Source of the DNA: Geobacteraceae bacterium
GTDB lineage: Bacteria; Desulfobacterota; Desulfuromonadia; Desulfuromonadales; BM103
Length of the DNA: 32,331 nucleotides
Direction: 5' to 3'
Assembly: GCA_024640545.1 (NCBI GenBank)
Contig: JAHEEU010000009.1
Coordinates: 1 to 32,331, forward strand
The notes under the pieces are model-generated. The model saw nothing but the letters and a program-made list of their open reading frames with translations. It searched no databases and was not told where the DNA came from. Made by a program: the position numbers and the translations under genes. Positions 16,527 to 25,600 of the stretch are shown piece after piece. Every line of letters begins with the position of its first letter. Positions within the stretch are counted from its first letter, which is position 1.

Positions 16527-16555
16527 TATATAAATTACCTTTACGTTTACGTCAA
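16527..16555 (-). promoter_or_regulatory. Promoter of the fad operon
   Basis: On the minus strand, TTGACG (16550-16555), a 17-bp spacer and TATATA (16527-16532), about 36 bp upstream of the fadD ATG. The -35 box and most of the spacer are covered by the palindromic operator at 16540-16555. Apart from this promoter and a GC-rich bulged hairpin at 16651-16689, which lacks a T tract, nothing is seen in 16492-16741. Confidence 0.7.
16540..16555. promoter_or_regulatory. Palindromic operator, probable MerR-regulator site
   Basis: TTTACGTTTACGTCAA is a near-palindrome with two ACGT cores. Its position relative to the -35 box is identical to that of the site at 6559-6574. It is the natural target of the MerR-family regulator encoded at 6585-6989, at the far end of the same gene group. 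Confidence 0.65.
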
Positions 16556-16741
16556 CATAAACTTAAAACGCTATTTGATTTTATTAATTCAGAGAGCCAG
16601 TTCAGTATATCAATTGGGACGCAACGGGCAAGAGCAGCCGAGAATGCAGCGCCTCGGAGCCTGTGGAGCCGTGTGGGTCACAGCGAGGCTTAGGATTTGA
16701 CTGGCCGAAGGATCAGCCGGAGGCATAAATGGGTAGCGGGG

Positions 16742-17461
16742 CTAATCGGCGTTGGCAGGAGGCCATGCTTCCCAACGGCGCAGGCAGGCGAACTCCTTCG
16801 GCACGGCAAGGGCCGCAAGGTAGTGTCGGGTTACCGGGAAGCTTCTCAGCCACCACTTTCCGTCATGGGTGCAGTTGGCGGAGAGATGGACCGTGCCGAG
16901 GTCCTGGTCGGGGTCGGAAAAGCCGCTGCCTCTGCCTTTCAGCCAGGCCTCCTTGCGTGTCCAGATACGAAAGAAGAGCCTGCGCCTGCGCAGCATTGTA
17001 CAGGCCTGCAGTCGATTGCGCTCGGTGGGGGAGAAAAAGCCGGCGGCGAGCTTTGTAAAATCCAACGATCTGTCAACCCTCTCGATGTCCACCCCCACCG
17101 CAACCCCCTTGGCCACGGCGCAGAGCCCCCAATCCCCGGAATGGGCCAGGTTGAACGCCGGGGCCTCGGCCATCTGCCCGGCCAGCATCGGCTTGCCGGC
17201 GGTGCCATAGTCAAAATGCAGGCTCTCGGGGCTCTGGTCGAGATAACGCGCCAGGATCTGGCGCAACCGCGCCCGTGCCGTGATGAACGCCTGGGCTTTC
17301 CGAGGGACGCGCAGGCGCCTGGCACGCTGCAATTCCTGCTCGTCGAGGAAGGCCTGCAGATGCTCCCGGTAAACGAGGGGAAAACGCCAGAGGTGAACTT
17401 CATCTTCGGCAAGGGTAGGCCGCGCCGGCGCGGCCTGCCACGGAGTCAGTAAGAACGCCAT
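16742..17461 (-). CDS. Sfp-type 4'-phosphopantetheinyl transferase
   Basis: A 239-residue enzyme of the Sfp/PfaE size class. It transfers phosphopantetheine from CoA to the active-site Ser of carrier proteins. Motifs: FNLAHSGD at 103-110, the Mg-binding GVDIERVDR with D125 and E127, and FFRIWTRKEAWLKGRGSGF with K170, E171 and K175. It begins 9 bp after the oleD stop and is the last gene of the ole run. The Ole proteins themselves need no phosphopantetheine, so its position argues that it serves the ACPs of the PUFA synthase encoded upstream, as PfaE does in Shewanella. Confidence 0.92.
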   Translation of the reverse strand: MAFLLTPWQAAPARPTLAEDEVHLWRFPLVYREHLQAFLDEQELQRARRLRVPRKAQAFITARARLRQILARYLDQSPESLHFDYGTAGKPMLAGQMAEAPAFNLAHSGDWGLCAVAKGVAVGVDIERVDRSLDFTKLAAGFFSPTERNRLQACTMLRRRRLFFRIWTRKEAWLKGRGSGFSDPDQDLGTVHLSANCTHDGKWWLRSFPVTRHYLAALAVPKEFACLRRWEAWPPANAD

Positions 17462-17470
17462 AGAAAGCCT

Positions 17471-18469
17471 TCAGCAAGGGTTGCGTGACGCAAGCCACTC
17501 GCGCAGCCGTTCGATGCCCGCGTCGAAAGACACGACGGCCTGGTAGCCGAAGTCACGCCGCGCGGCGCCGAGATCGAACCAGTGTGAGGTGGAGAGTTCG
17601 CGGGCCACGAATCGGGTCATGGGCGGCTCACCGCGCAAACGCAGCAGAAGATAGGTTTTCTCCAGGATCGCGCCGATCCGGTACGCCAGTTCGGGGGAGA
17701 CGGTGCGCGTCACCGGCGGCAGACCGCCGGCCTCGAGGATGCGGTTGACCACCCCCCAGAGCGGCAAAGGCTCTCCCTGGGCAAGGAAATAGGCCTTGCC
17801 GGACACGGGCGACCCGACAGCGAGATGGTCGGCGGCCTGCAAGTGGGCAAGCGCTGCGTTGTCAATGTAGATGGTGTCGACCAGGCATTCGCGCCTGCCG
17901 AGCCTGCGCAGGGACCCACGGGCGCCACGCTCGAGGATGCGCGGCACCAGGTGATTGTCGCCCGGGCCCCAGATCAGGTGTGGGCGCAGGGCGACCGTAG
18001 CCAGTTGCCCGTCGTTGGCCTGCAGCACCAGCTGCTCGGCCTCGGCCTTGGTTTGCGGATAAAAAGCCTCGAAATGTTGCGGGTAAGGGACCGACTCGTC
18101 GACACCTTCCATGTCGTGGCCGTCAAACACGACGCTCGGTGAGCTGGTATGCACCAGGCGCCCGATGCCATGTCGGCGGCAAGCCGCGATGACATGCCTG
18201 GTACCGAGGACGTTGGCGCGATAAAACTCCGCGTAGGGCCCCCAGACTCCGGCCTTGGCGGCGACGTGGAAAACCGTATCACAACCCTCGGCAGCGTGTG
18301 CGACAGCGTCGGCGTCGCCTAATTCACCCCGGTAGTGTTCGACCCCCAGCGCGGTCAACGCGGGGTGCTCGTTGCGCGAGAAGCTGCGCACTTGGGCGCC
18401 GCGCGCCTGCAGCAGCTTGACGATCGCCTGGCCGAGAAAACCGCCGCCCCCGGTGACCAGTGCTTTCAT
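17471..18469 (-). CDS. oleD: OleD: NAD(P)H-dependent 2-alkyl-3-ketoacid reductase
   Basis: A 332-residue extended short-chain dehydrogenase of the 3-beta-HSD type. OleD reduces the 2-alkyl-3-keto acid made by OleA to the 2-alkyl-3-hydroxy acid. The nucleotide-binding motif TGGGGFLG lies at 6-13, HTSSPSVVFDG near 107-117 supplies the catalytic Ser, and Y137/K141 form the YxxxK pair in YPQTKAEAE. PYPQHFEAFYPQTK is typical of OleD. The ATG overlaps the oleC stop by 4 bp, so the two are translationally coupled. In Xanthomonas, OleB, OleC and OleD form a large assembly, which suits this tight linkage. Confidence 0.93.
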   Translation of the reverse strand: MKALVTGGGGFLGQAIVKLLQARGAQVRSFSRNEHPALTALGVEHYRGELGDADAVAHAAEGCDTVFHVAAKAGVWGPYAEFYRANVLGTRHVIAACRRHGIGRLVHTSSPSVVFDGHDMEGVDESVPYPQHFEAFYPQTKAEAEQLVLQANDGQLATVALRPHLIWGPGDNHLVPRILERGARGSLRRLGRRECLVDTIYIDNAALAHLQAADHLAVGSPVSGKAYFLAQGEPLPLWGVVNRILEAGGLPPVTRTVSPELAYRIGAILEKTYLLLRLRGEPPMTRFVARELSTSHWFDLGAARRDFGYQAVVSFDAGIERLREWLASRNPC

Positions 18470-20133
18470 GACAACTTCTCCCCGGCCCAGACCGCGAGCT
18501 TCTCGCGAAAGATCTTGGCATTATGGCGGATGTCTACCGGGAAGGCCGGATGGAACAGGACGGTCCTGATATTGCGGGTGATCGCATGGCCGGCACCGAT
18601 CACCAGCAGCTCACGATGGATGCGTGCCAGATCGGACGTGTCGGCACCCTTTTCCAGTTCCACGCACAGCACCGGCCGCTGACGGCCCGGCTCGCCGACA
18701 CCGACCAGCGCGGTGCGAAAGACCGTGCCATGGGTATTGAAGACCGCCTCGCACGGAATGGTGAAGAGGGTTTCGTCGGCCGTCACCACCCGGTGGGCCT
18801 TGCGGCCGCAGAACCAGACGCGGCCCCGGTCGTCGCGGTAGCCGAGGTCCCCCATGCGATGGTAGAAACCGCCGCCTTCGGGATCGGCAATTTTGGCAAG
18901 GGCCGTCGACTCAGGGCGGTTGAAATAGCTTGGCGTGACCTGCGGCCCCCTGACGACGATCTCGCCGATCTCGCCGACGCCCAGCTTACGGGCCTGTGAC
19001 CAGAGGGCAATCGGCTCATCATCGATGGCGATGACCTCCAGCTCGATACCTGGCACCGGTCGACCGACGCAGACCCCGCACCCCTGGTCGGTGGCATGAC
19101 GGGTCTCAGCGAGGATCTCGGCACTGCCGATGGAACAGACCGGCAGGGCCTCGGTGGCTCCGTAGGGGGTAAAGACCTCGGCCCCATCGGAGAGCATATT
19201 GGCAAAACGCTCGAGCACCGCCGCCGGCACCGGCGCCCCGGCCGAGATGGCCCGTTTCAGGCTCGGCAGCTTGATCCCCTGGGCCTCACCGTAACGGCCG
19301 ATCCGGTTGATCAGGGCCGGCGAGCCGAACATGGTGGTGATTTGGAATCTTTCTATGGCCGCAACGATCTTGACCGGGTCGACGTCCGCCGGCCGGGTAA
19401 AGTCCATCTCGGGCACCACCGAAGACATCCCCAGCGCCGGCGCAAACAGGGCGAACAGGGGGAAGGTAGGCAGGTCAACTTCACCGGGGCGAATATCGTA
19501 GATCTGGCGCAGCATCTCCACCTGGGCGGAGAAGTTGCCGTGAGTGTAGAGAGCCCCTTTCGGCCCGCCGGTGCTGCCGCTGGTGAAGAGCACCGCCGCC
19601 GGTTCCCCGGCCGCGGTCTGCGCGACCGGGTAAGGCTGGTCCTGGGGAACGCTGGCCAGCAGCCGTTCGAGTGTGGCGCCGCCCCAGCAGAGACGACGGC
19701 CGACGGTGATCAGCCTGTTTACGCTGGGCCGGCCCCAACCGAGCAGCACGCGGGCCAGGTGCGCTTTGGGGATGCCGATGAAAGCCTGCGGCTGTGCTTC
19801 GGCGAGGCAGGTCTTGAGGTTTTTCACGCCCATCCCCGGATCGACCAGCACCGGAACGGCGCCGATCTTGAACAGGGCGAAGGTCAAAGCAAAGAATTCG
19901 ATCCCGGGGGGGACCATGAGCACGGTACGCACACCGCGGCGGATGCCATAAGCTTCGAGGGCCTGCGCCGTGCGGCAGCTCTGCCGGTCGAGCTCGGCGA
20001 ACGTATATTGATCGTAGTGGGGCGGCTGAAGGGGATCGCCCCGGCGGGGGATGAAGATCGCCGGGGCGTCCGGCTGGAGCCGCGCCATTTCCGGCAGGTG
20101 CGCGGCGACATTGGCAGAGTCGAGCCGGGTCAT
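18466..20133 (-). CDS. oleC: OleC: beta-lactone synthetase (AMP-forming)
   Basis: A 555-residue member of the adenylate-forming ligase superfamily. OleC adenylates the 2-alkyl-3-hydroxy acid and closes it to a beta-lactone. The ATP-binding loop VLFTSGSTGGPKGALYTHGNF is near residue 190. A5-type TPYGATEALPV and the hinge region (GDLGYRDDRGRVWFCGRKAHRV) follow. The shorter C-terminal domain and the family-specific ending distinguish it from ordinary acyl-CoA ligases such as the one at 14635-16491. The gene sits between oleB and oleD with 4-bp overlaps on both sides. Confidence 0.93.
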   Translation of the reverse strand: MTRLDSANVAAHLPEMARLQPDAPAIFIPRRGDPLQPPHYDQYTFAELDRQSCRTAQALEAYGIRRGVRTVLMVPPGIEFFALTFALFKIGAVPVLVDPGMGVKNLKTCLAEAQPQAFIGIPKAHLARVLLGWGRPSVNRLITVGRRLCWGGATLERLLASVPQDQPYPVAQTAAGEPAAVLFTSGSTGGPKGALYTHGNFSAQVEMLRQIYDIRPGEVDLPTFPLFALFAPALGMSSVVPEMDFTRPADVDPVKIVAAIERFQITTMFGSPALINRIGRYGEAQGIKLPSLKRAISAGAPVPAAVLERFANMLSDGAEVFTPYGATEALPVCSIGSAEILAETRHATDQGCGVCVGRPVPGIELEVIAIDDEPIALWSQARKLGVGEIGEIVVRGPQVTPSYFNRPESTALAKIADPEGGGFYHRMGDLGYRDDRGRVWFCGRKAHRVVTADETLFTIPCEAVFNTHGTVFRTALVGVGEPGRQRPVLCVELEKGADTSDLARIHRELLVIGAGHAITRNIRTVLFHPAFPVDIRHNAKIFREKLAVWAGEKLS

Positions 20134-21035
20134 TGCACCTTCCCGGAAGGCTGCCGGTCAAGCGGATGGGCCGCCAGGAACCGTTCGACAATCGGGATCA
20201 CTTCATGCTTTGCGTCCTCGAGGATGTAATGCCCGCAGTCGGTAAAAGCGTGCACCTCCGCAGCCGGGAAACGCCGCTGCCATTCCTTGAGGAAATGCTT
20301 GTCGAAGACGAAATCCTTGAGACCCCAGCAGATCACCATCGGCAATCCGGCAAAGCGCTCCAGACCGTCCGCGACCTGGCTGACCAGTTCGAAGCCCGGG
20401 TCACCCGGCCCGAGCGGGATGTCCTGGACGAACCGCAGGGTGGCGATCCGGTCGGCGGGCGTATCGTAGGGGGCGCAATAGGCGCCGCGCAAGGCCTCGG
20501 ACATCGGATGGCGCTTGCAGCCGACCCGGGCGGCCATCAGGGCGAACAGGTTCAGCTTCAGGACCAGGAATTTGCCGAGAGCCGTATCCCGGCAGATCTT
20601 CAGCGCCAGGGGCAGCTTCTTGCCGGCCGGCAGGTGAAAGGCCGCGGTATTAAGAATCACCAGGCGGGCAATCCGCTCCGGGTGGCGGCTGGCGTAAGCC
20701 ATGCCGATCATCCCGCCCCAGTCGTGCACCACCAGCGTTATCCGCTCGCGCACGGCGAGATGCTCGAGCAGCGCCTCGAGGTCATCGACACGCTGCCGGA
20801 GCGTGTAGGGGTAGTCTGCGGCAGAGGGCTTCTCGGAAAGGCCGCAGCCGATATGGTCGGGGACGATCACCCGATGGCTGCCGCGCAAAGCCTTGGCCAG
20901 GTCGCGATAGTAGAAAGACCAGCTCGGGTTGCCGTGCACCATGACGACCGGGTCGCCCTGCCCCTCGTCGAGGTAGTGGTACTGCAGGCCATTCACTTCG
21001 AGGAAGTTCTGCTTGAATGGGTAGAGATCGCTCAT
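20130..21035 (-). CDS. oleB: OleB: beta-lactone decarboxylase (alpha/beta hydrolase)
   Basis: A 301-residue alpha/beta hydrolase related to haloalkane dehalogenases. OleB opens the beta-lactone and releases CO2 and the cis-alkene. Visible features are HGNPSWSFYYRDL (oxyanion region, 34-46), nucleophile D105 in VVHDWGGMIGMAY and H269 in DCGHYILED. Asp rather than Ser as nucleophile fits the dehalogenase-like OleB group. It is a separate gene here; in many Actinobacteria and others oleB is fused to oleC. Its stop overlaps the oleC ATG, and it follows oleA after 34 bp. Confidence 0.93.
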   Translation of the reverse strand: MSDLYPFKQNFLEVNGLQYHYLDEGQGDPVVMVHGNPSWSFYYRDLAKALRGSHRVIVPDHIGCGLSEKPSAADYPYTLRQRVDDLEALLEHLAVRERITLVVHDWGGMIGMAYASRHPERIARLVILNTAAFHLPAGKKLPLALKICRDTALGKFLVLKLNLFALMAARVGCKRHPMSEALRGAYCAPYDTPADRIATLRFVQDIPLGPGDPGFELVSQVADGLERFAGLPMVICWGLKDFVFDKHFLKEWQRRFPAAEVHAFTDCGHYILEDAKHEVIPIVERFLAAHPLDRQPSGKVQ

Positions 21036-21069
21036 GGGGTCTTTTCTTGAACTTTATGGCGAGCCATCA

Positions 21070-22113
21070 TCACCACTGGATGGCGAGCATCAGGCAGTTC
21101 AGGCCGCTGCCGATGCCGAGGAAGCCGACGATATCGCCGGGCAGCAGGAAATCGCGTTCCTTGGCGATTGCCGCGGTGACCGGCAGAGAGACCGTCCCCA
21201 TGTTGCCCAGGAACTCGTACGAGGAGAAGTCCTTGTCCTGGGAGAGGCCGATCTTCTGCAGAATCAGCTTCTGGTGGGCCTCACCGACCTGGTGGCAGAT
21301 GACCTTGTCGATGCGCTCGGTGGTCAGATCGAGCTCCTTGAGAAACGCGTCCCAGGTCTTCTTGCCGAGCTCGACGCCATACTTCATGACGGCAACAGCA
21401 TCGGTCTGCATGTAGGGGACATGGTTCTCCGGGTCGTCCGATTTGATCCCCCAGCGGCAGAGGGTATGATGCTGGGGCTCGGCCAGGTTGACTCCGCCCA
21501 GCAGGCGGGGCCTCCGCGAGGGGGTGAAAGAGCCGTCGGTCAGCAGGACGGCGGCCGCACCGGAGCCGCCGGTCAAGGTGGCCAGCGACTTGGTGAAATT
21601 TTCCATGGTCGGGTTGTTGAGCATCTGCTGGATCATGGTCTCGTTGATCTCCCTGGAGCTCTCGCAGGCGACCACGAGTCCGGCACGGATCTGGCCCAGT
21701 TCGATACGGTTGGCGATGTCGAGCACACCGTTGAGCACACCGAGGCAGGCGTTGGAGGTATCGTAGATCGCCACATCCCCCTGGACGCCGAGCGCCGAGG
21801 CCACCTGGCAGGCCGTGGCCGGCTCGAAATGCTCGCGGCAGACTCCGGCATAGACGACCGCGCCGATGTCGGCCGGCGAGATTTTCCGCTCGCGCAGCGC
21901 CTTCTTCGCCGCGGCAATCGCTCCTTCCGAGATGCTCGTATTGGGTTTCCACCAGCGGCGTTCACGAATTCCGGTCAAGGCTTCCAGCTGCCCGGGAGGA
22001 ATATGCAGGGCGTCGTACATCGGCTTCAAGCGGTTTTCCAGCTCGGTCGAGGTGACAACGATCGGTGCCAGCTCATAGCCGACCGATTCTATGAAAACAC
22101 GTGAGTACCTCAT
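21070..22113 (-). CDS. oleA: OleA: thiolase-fold enzyme for head-to-head acyl-CoA condensation
   Basis: A 347-residue protein of the KAS III/thiolase superfamily that condenses two fatty acyl-CoAs in a non-decarboxylating Claisen reaction to a 2-alkyl-3-keto acid. C123 in TSNACLGVLNG is the nucleophile. E97 in REHFEPATA lies 26 residues before it, as for Glu117 and Cys143 of Xanthomonas OleA. H274 (CHQVGEAH) and N304 (GNMGTVS) lie 30 residues apart, as for His285 and Asn315. The E97 glutamate is the OleA hallmark that separates it from FabH. The ATG at 22111-22113 has a weak GGTGGTG ribosome site; a good promoter lies at 22163-22191. Confidence 0.95.
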   Translation of the reverse strand: MRYSRVFIESVGYELAPIVVTSTELENRLKPMYDALHIPPGQLEALTGIRERRWWKPNTSISEGAIAAAKKALRERKISPADIGAVVYAGVCREHFEPATACQVASALGVQGDVAIYDTSNACLGVLNGVLDIANRIELGQIRAGLVVACESSREINETMIQQMLNNPTMENFTKSLATLTGGSGAAAVLLTDGSFTPSRRPRLLGGVNLAEPQHHTLCRWGIKSDDPENHVPYMQTDAVAVMKYGVELGKKTWDAFLKELDLTTERIDKVICHQVGEAHQKLILQKIGLSQDKDFSSYEFLGNMGTVSLPVTAAIAKERDFLLPGDIVGFLGIGSGLNCLMLAIQW

Positions 22114-22604
22114 TTACACCACCAATTTCTGCAGAGATAGCTGCTCGCAGACAGCCTCGAACATAGTACAAGCAAGAGGAAAGGCTGTAAAGCCGTAAGG
22201 GCATGTCATTGACCGGGATTTGAACCTGTGCGGGATTGGCAGGTGAAGGACAGATCGATGGAGCATGTTCAGCAGCCTTGCCCCCGCGTACCGGCAGGTG
22301 CGCTTCTATCCACCCAGCCCGGCGCGGTGGGCGGCCAGCCCTTCATGATGACCACGGCAGCCTTGGGCCGGCTGGAGAGATGCTGGTCGATTTCAGGGGA
22401 CAGAGGATTTTTCCTCGACCGGGCTGGCACCGAAGTGCATTTTGATCGTCAACAGGGGGTTGCACGCCGTTTACTGTGAAACGCTCTGATTTTCTTCTGT
22501 TTCGTAACTTGTGCCAACCATCCTGTAACCGGACTTCAGTCCTTTGGACAGGTCCCGCAAGCTCTTTCACGGATAAGACAGACCGGTGGCAGCGGACGGC
22601 GCTA
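22114..22604. other. Spacer between the PUFA-synthase gene and oleA
   Basis: A 491-bp non-coding stretch. It holds the oleA promoter (22163-22191), small GGAC/GTCC palindromes near 22530-22556 and GGGGACAGAGGA at 22397-22408. The latter recall the repeat motif inside the megasynthase gene. No T-rich terminator is seen, so read-through from the synthase gene into oleA is possible. No protein or complete RNA gene is recognisable. It may be the scar of an inserted element. Confidence 0.5.
22163..22191 (-). promoter_or_regulatory. Sigma70-type promoter of the oleABCD genes
   Basis: On the minus strand, TTTACA (22186-22191, 5 of 6 to consensus), a 17-bp spacer and TACTAT (22163-22168, 4 of 6). 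The predicted start leaves a leader of about 43 nt before the oleA ATG. Confidence 0.55.
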
Positions 22605-25600
22605 CTACGGCTCACTGACCCTGACGGTGAAATCCTTCATTTGGTAGATGACCTTGCCGTCCACCGACAGGTAGCCATTTGCCTTGAGTAGCCTCTGCTC
22701 ATCATCGACCGAGGTCACGACAGCTTCGACCGTCACCTTTTCATTGCTCGGGATGATCTGGCCACGGTAGTTCCAGCTGTGCCTCTCCCCCGGGGCCAGG
22801 GTCTCGAAGCGGCTGTCGGCGGCAGCGCCCCAACGCTTCGCCGCGACCACCTTGAGCAGCTGCACCAAGGACTCCAGGCCCAACGAGCCAGGGCAGACCG
22901 GATCCTGGTAGAAGTGGGCCTTGAAGAACCACTCGTCCGGATCGACCAACTTGCTGCCACGGATCCAGCCGAGGCCCTGCGGACCGCCATCAGCGACAAA
23001 CAGTTCGACCCGATCGATCATGCGCAGCTGTTTTTCCGGGAAGGGCTCCTCGGCCGGGTAGGCGAACTGTTCGCCCCGGACGACTTCCGCCTCGGTGGGC
23101 TGGTAGGGTTGCGCGTCACGCACGCCGACCTGCTGGGCGAGCGAGGCCGCCGAGAAGAAGCCGAACACCGTGTCGCCGGTGTAGACCGGGCCCTGCCGGT
23201 CACTGATCGCAAAATCGTAGCTCTGGATGATCATGCCGCCGCTGCTGGCGATACGGGTGATTTTCACCCGGGTCGTCAGGGTGCCGGAGCGCGGCGTCAC
23301 CGGGCGGTGCTGGACGGCGTTGCCGTCGAGGTTGCGGAACTTGAGATCGGTCGCACTGGTCAGGGCTGAGCCGAGATAGGCCGCCAGCCAGCCGCAAGGC
23401 TGCAGGCCGACTTCGAGCAGGACGCTGAACGGCATCTCCGGCTGGCGCGCAGCCTGGAAATACCAGGCGTCGGCCGGCACATCATACTCCGCGGCCACTG
23501 TCACCCCCTCGACCAGTTTGAACGGCTCCCCGGAGACCTCGATGATCCGGTCGAGGAACTGGAAGGGGGGGCGCGGCAGGCGGGCGATCCTGCGCTCCCG
23601 GTCGAAGACTCTGTAGGGTTCGCCGAACGCCTCGGAGGGCTTGCCGGTTGAAAACGCCAGGATCTTGTCGTAGTCGTATAAGGGGACTGTCCCCGCATGG
23701 GGACTGTCCCCTTGACTGGCGGCTGGCGGCTGAAGGCTGGCAGATCCCCGCAGGGGGGCTGTCCCCTTACCAGCGGCGGTCCCATCAAGGACCTGGGACA
23801 GTCCCCGTTCGGGGACAGTCCCATTAGATTCTGGGACAGTCACAAAAGACCCCCACAAGGCTTCGACACTCTCCCGCGTCAAACCGCTCAGGCGGACCGA
23901 CATGTTCGGTATTTCGACGATCGGCTTGCCATCGGCAAACATCAGCGCGTCGACGATCGCGAAGGGCTCGGGCCCATAACCGAGCTGTTTGATGCTGACC
24001 TGGTAGGTCACGGTCCTGGTCGTCTCGATCACCTGGCCCCGGCACTTCAGGCCGCTGTCGACCCCGGGGACCGGCTCGCACCAGGTGGTGCCCTCTTCAC
24101 CGACCCACCCCATACGCAGCAGGTAGATGCGCAGGGTGTGCATGCAGCATTCGTACATCAGGGTGCCGGGCATGACATGGTCGTCGCAGAAATGACAGGT
24201 CAGGAACCAGTCGTCCGGGTGGATGTCCATCTCCGCGCGGATCTGGCCGAGACCGTAGCGGCCCCCCTGCGGGTCGAGCTCGACCACGCGGTCGACCAGC
24301 TTCAGGTAGCCGCCCGGCAGGGTATAGGGTTTGCTCAGCTTCAGCCCGGCGAAGGTTTCGCCGAAAGCCGCTTCGAGATCACCGGCATAGATGGCGTCGA
24401 CCTGGGCTTCGCTGTAGGCCTCCACCGCCATCGGCGCCAGCTGGCGCCAGTCGTCCGGGCGAATCCCCGGCTGCGGCACCAGGTCGAGTTTGGTGTGAAC
24501 GATCCCCTGGCCGGCCGCAAGCTCCGATGCGGTGAAGAAACCGGCGCAGCCGTTCTTCATCGACAACAGCGGCTCGCCGTTGACGGTCCCCTCGAAGTTG
24601 AAGCGGAACAGGTAGGTCTGGCCCTGGCGGAAGAAATGCTCGATCCTGATGTCATAGCGGATCACGTCGCCAGGGACGGGCAGACCGCGATGAAAAGTGA
24701 CCACGGCGTCGAGCAACCGGTAGACCGCCTTGCCCTTGCTGATGAAGTCGATCCCCAGGTAGCCGGAGAGGAAGAGGTCGGCCTGGCCGGCCTCGACGGC
24801 AATACAGGTCGGGATGCGGCCGCCGTCCAGGTACCAGCGATCGGTGGTCACGTCGTGCTCGGTCACCACCCGGCCGCTGGTCATGGAGCGTGGTTCGCCC
24901 TCGACTGACATGATGCGGTCGACCAGCATCAGCGGCTCGTCGGGGAGCCGTACGCGGGTCGGGTAGTGATCGACGTCGGCGAAGGCCGGCCCAAGCACCC
25001 TGGCGATCGAACCGACGGCGAACTCCATGCACATCTGACGATCGAAAAGCGGTGCCTGACTCTTGGAACTGGAGGCCGGGGGCCGGCCGGGGACTGCCCC
25101 CGCATGGGAACTGTCCCCTTCCGGGATGGGGGCTGGCCCCTGAGGAAACGGCACCCGGGGAATCGTTTCGCCGTTAACAGCCATCTGCTGGAGCAGGGCC
25201 ATCTGCAGGTTGAGGTTTTCCGTCAGGGTCCGTTCCATGGTCTGGGCAAAGTTCAGGTAGGCCTCGTGGCTCCTTGAATTCAGCGCCGCGCTCTCCGCCA
25301 TCTGCGCCACCAGGGCATCGATATCGGCACCCGCCGTCCCGGAGGACCGGGTGGCAGCAACATGGCTTTCCAGGGGTGTGCGCCGCGCGGTCTGCGGGTC
25401 GCTGCCGTGGTCAACCAAGCCAGCCTGCGTGGCAGCCGGTTGGACAATCATCGTGGCCTCCGGCAAAGCGGCCGGAACAAACGGTACACCACCGATCACC
25501 GTGTGGATACGCGGGCCGGAGTGCTCCTCGGCAAGCGCCATGCCGGGTGGGTAAAGAGCCGCGAGGTCCACCGGCACCCGCTCTGCCAGGCAGTTGGCCA

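Noticed and set aside
16651-16689. Bulged GC-rich hairpin after the phosphopantetheinyl transferase gene as a terminator
   Set aside because: Stems exist (16651-16656 with 16684-16689, 16661-16665 with 16679-16683), but no T tract follows on either strand.
22211-22223. tRNA-like T-arm (minus-strand GGTTCAAATCCCG)
   Set aside because: The flanking bases do not form a full T stem, and no acceptor, D or anticodon arm could be found; at best a relic.
22343-22615. Minus-strand frame of 90 codons overlapping the end of the PfaC-like gene
   Set aside because: No similarity to a known family, no good ribosome site, and the sequence contains the palindromic motifs of the spacer.
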